The notes under the pieces were generated by a model. The model searched no databases and was not told where the DNA came from. It saw only the letters and a list, made by a program, of their open reading frames with translations. Positions 4,944 to 5,078 of a stretch of DNA of 5,078 nt are shown piece by piece. Origin of the DNA: an uncultured Bacilli bacterium. GTDB lineage: Bacteria; Bacillota_I; Bacilli_A; RF39; UBA660. The translations under genes and the position numbers were made by a program. Where the stretch lies: positions 1 to 5,078 of the forward strand of contig CALVTA010000077.1 of NCBI GenBank assembly GCA_944359735.1, given 5' to 3'. Numbering within the stretch: the stretch's first letter is position 1; each line of letters begins with the position of its first letter.

Positions 4944-5078
4944 ATGAAAAAGAAGGAAAGAATATTGATAATAGGACTAATAATATTATTAATAATAGCA
5001 ATAGTAGGAGTAAGTTATGCAGCATTTAACTATAGTAAAACAGGAACAAAAATAAATAGTATTACAACAGGAAAAGTA
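4944..5078 (+). CDS. N-terminus of a TasA/camelysin-like secreted protein, cut by the right edge
   Basis: The first 45 codons are present with no stop before the window ends. The peptide has a basic start (KKKER, 2-6), a hydrophobic core (about 7-23) and then VSYAAFNYSKTGTK (23-36), followed by SITTGKV. A signal peptide followed by an AAFN-type segment and a short TxxG stretch resembles the start of TasA and other camelysin-family proteins, which are processed by the SipW-type signal peptidase and form surface fibres or act as secreted proteases. Cleavage after Ala26 (S-Y-A) is likely. Start: ATG at 4944 with AGGAGA (4929-4934) nine bases ahead. Of 45 codons 32 end in A, and 9 of 10 Ile codons are ATA, unlike the neighbouring genes. 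A generic secreted or anchored protein remains possible, since the main domain is not in view. Confidence 0.75.
   Translation, partial: MKKKERILIIGLIILLIIAIVGVSYAAFNYSKTGTKINSITTGKV

Overview
The window is strongly AT-rich with short intergenic gaps, AGGAGG-type ribosome binding sites and a standard genetic code (Trp is TGG; all complete genes end in TAA or TAG). The gene set (RNase HIII, a CvpA-family membrane protein, thioredoxin, a membrane-anchored Xre-type regulator, a YigZ/IMPACT protein and the start of a TasA-like secreted protein) points to a low-GC Bacillota (Firmicutes), plausibly an uncultured gut Bacilli/Clostridia lineage. The lineage is an inference. It is a chromosomal housekeeping segment with one accessory gene at each edge.

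Layout. At the left edge a rightward reading frame (1-102) enters from outside and overlaps the 3' end of a leftward HD-domain phosphohydrolase gene (55-660), which looks C-terminally shortened. That gene is the second cistron behind rnhC (669-1580), with its SD overlapping the rnhC stop. A 75-bp divergent promoter region separates rnhC from the rightward pair cvpA-trxA (1656-2369, 2372-2677), which ends at a hairpin terminator that contains the trxA stop codon. The 130-bp gap that follows holds an imperfect 17-bp direct repeat spaced 42 bp apart, the second copy overlapping a candidate -10. It precedes a gene for an Xre-type DNA-binding domain joined to about five membrane segments and an external C-terminal domain (2808-4175). 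This gene converges on a yigZ-family gene (4184-4765) across a 14-bp perfect stem that probably serves both as terminator. The last 310 bp hold the yigZ promoter, a rightward leader with two mutually exclusive hairpins around a Shine-Dalgarno sequence, and the first 45 codons of a TasA/camelysin-like secreted protein (4944 to the edge).

How the genes fit together. rnhC divergent from cvpA, with trxA nearby, resembles a reduced form of the Bacillus rnhC / zapA-cvpA-polX-mutS2 neighbourhood; zapA, polX and mutS2 are absent here. No CRISPR array, tRNA, rRNA, insertion sequence or prophage gene was seen. I see no clear new multi-gene system. The most interesting items are the SD-sequestering leader at 4870-4943, the possible operator repeats before the membrane-bound regulator, and the damaged-looking junction at the left edge.
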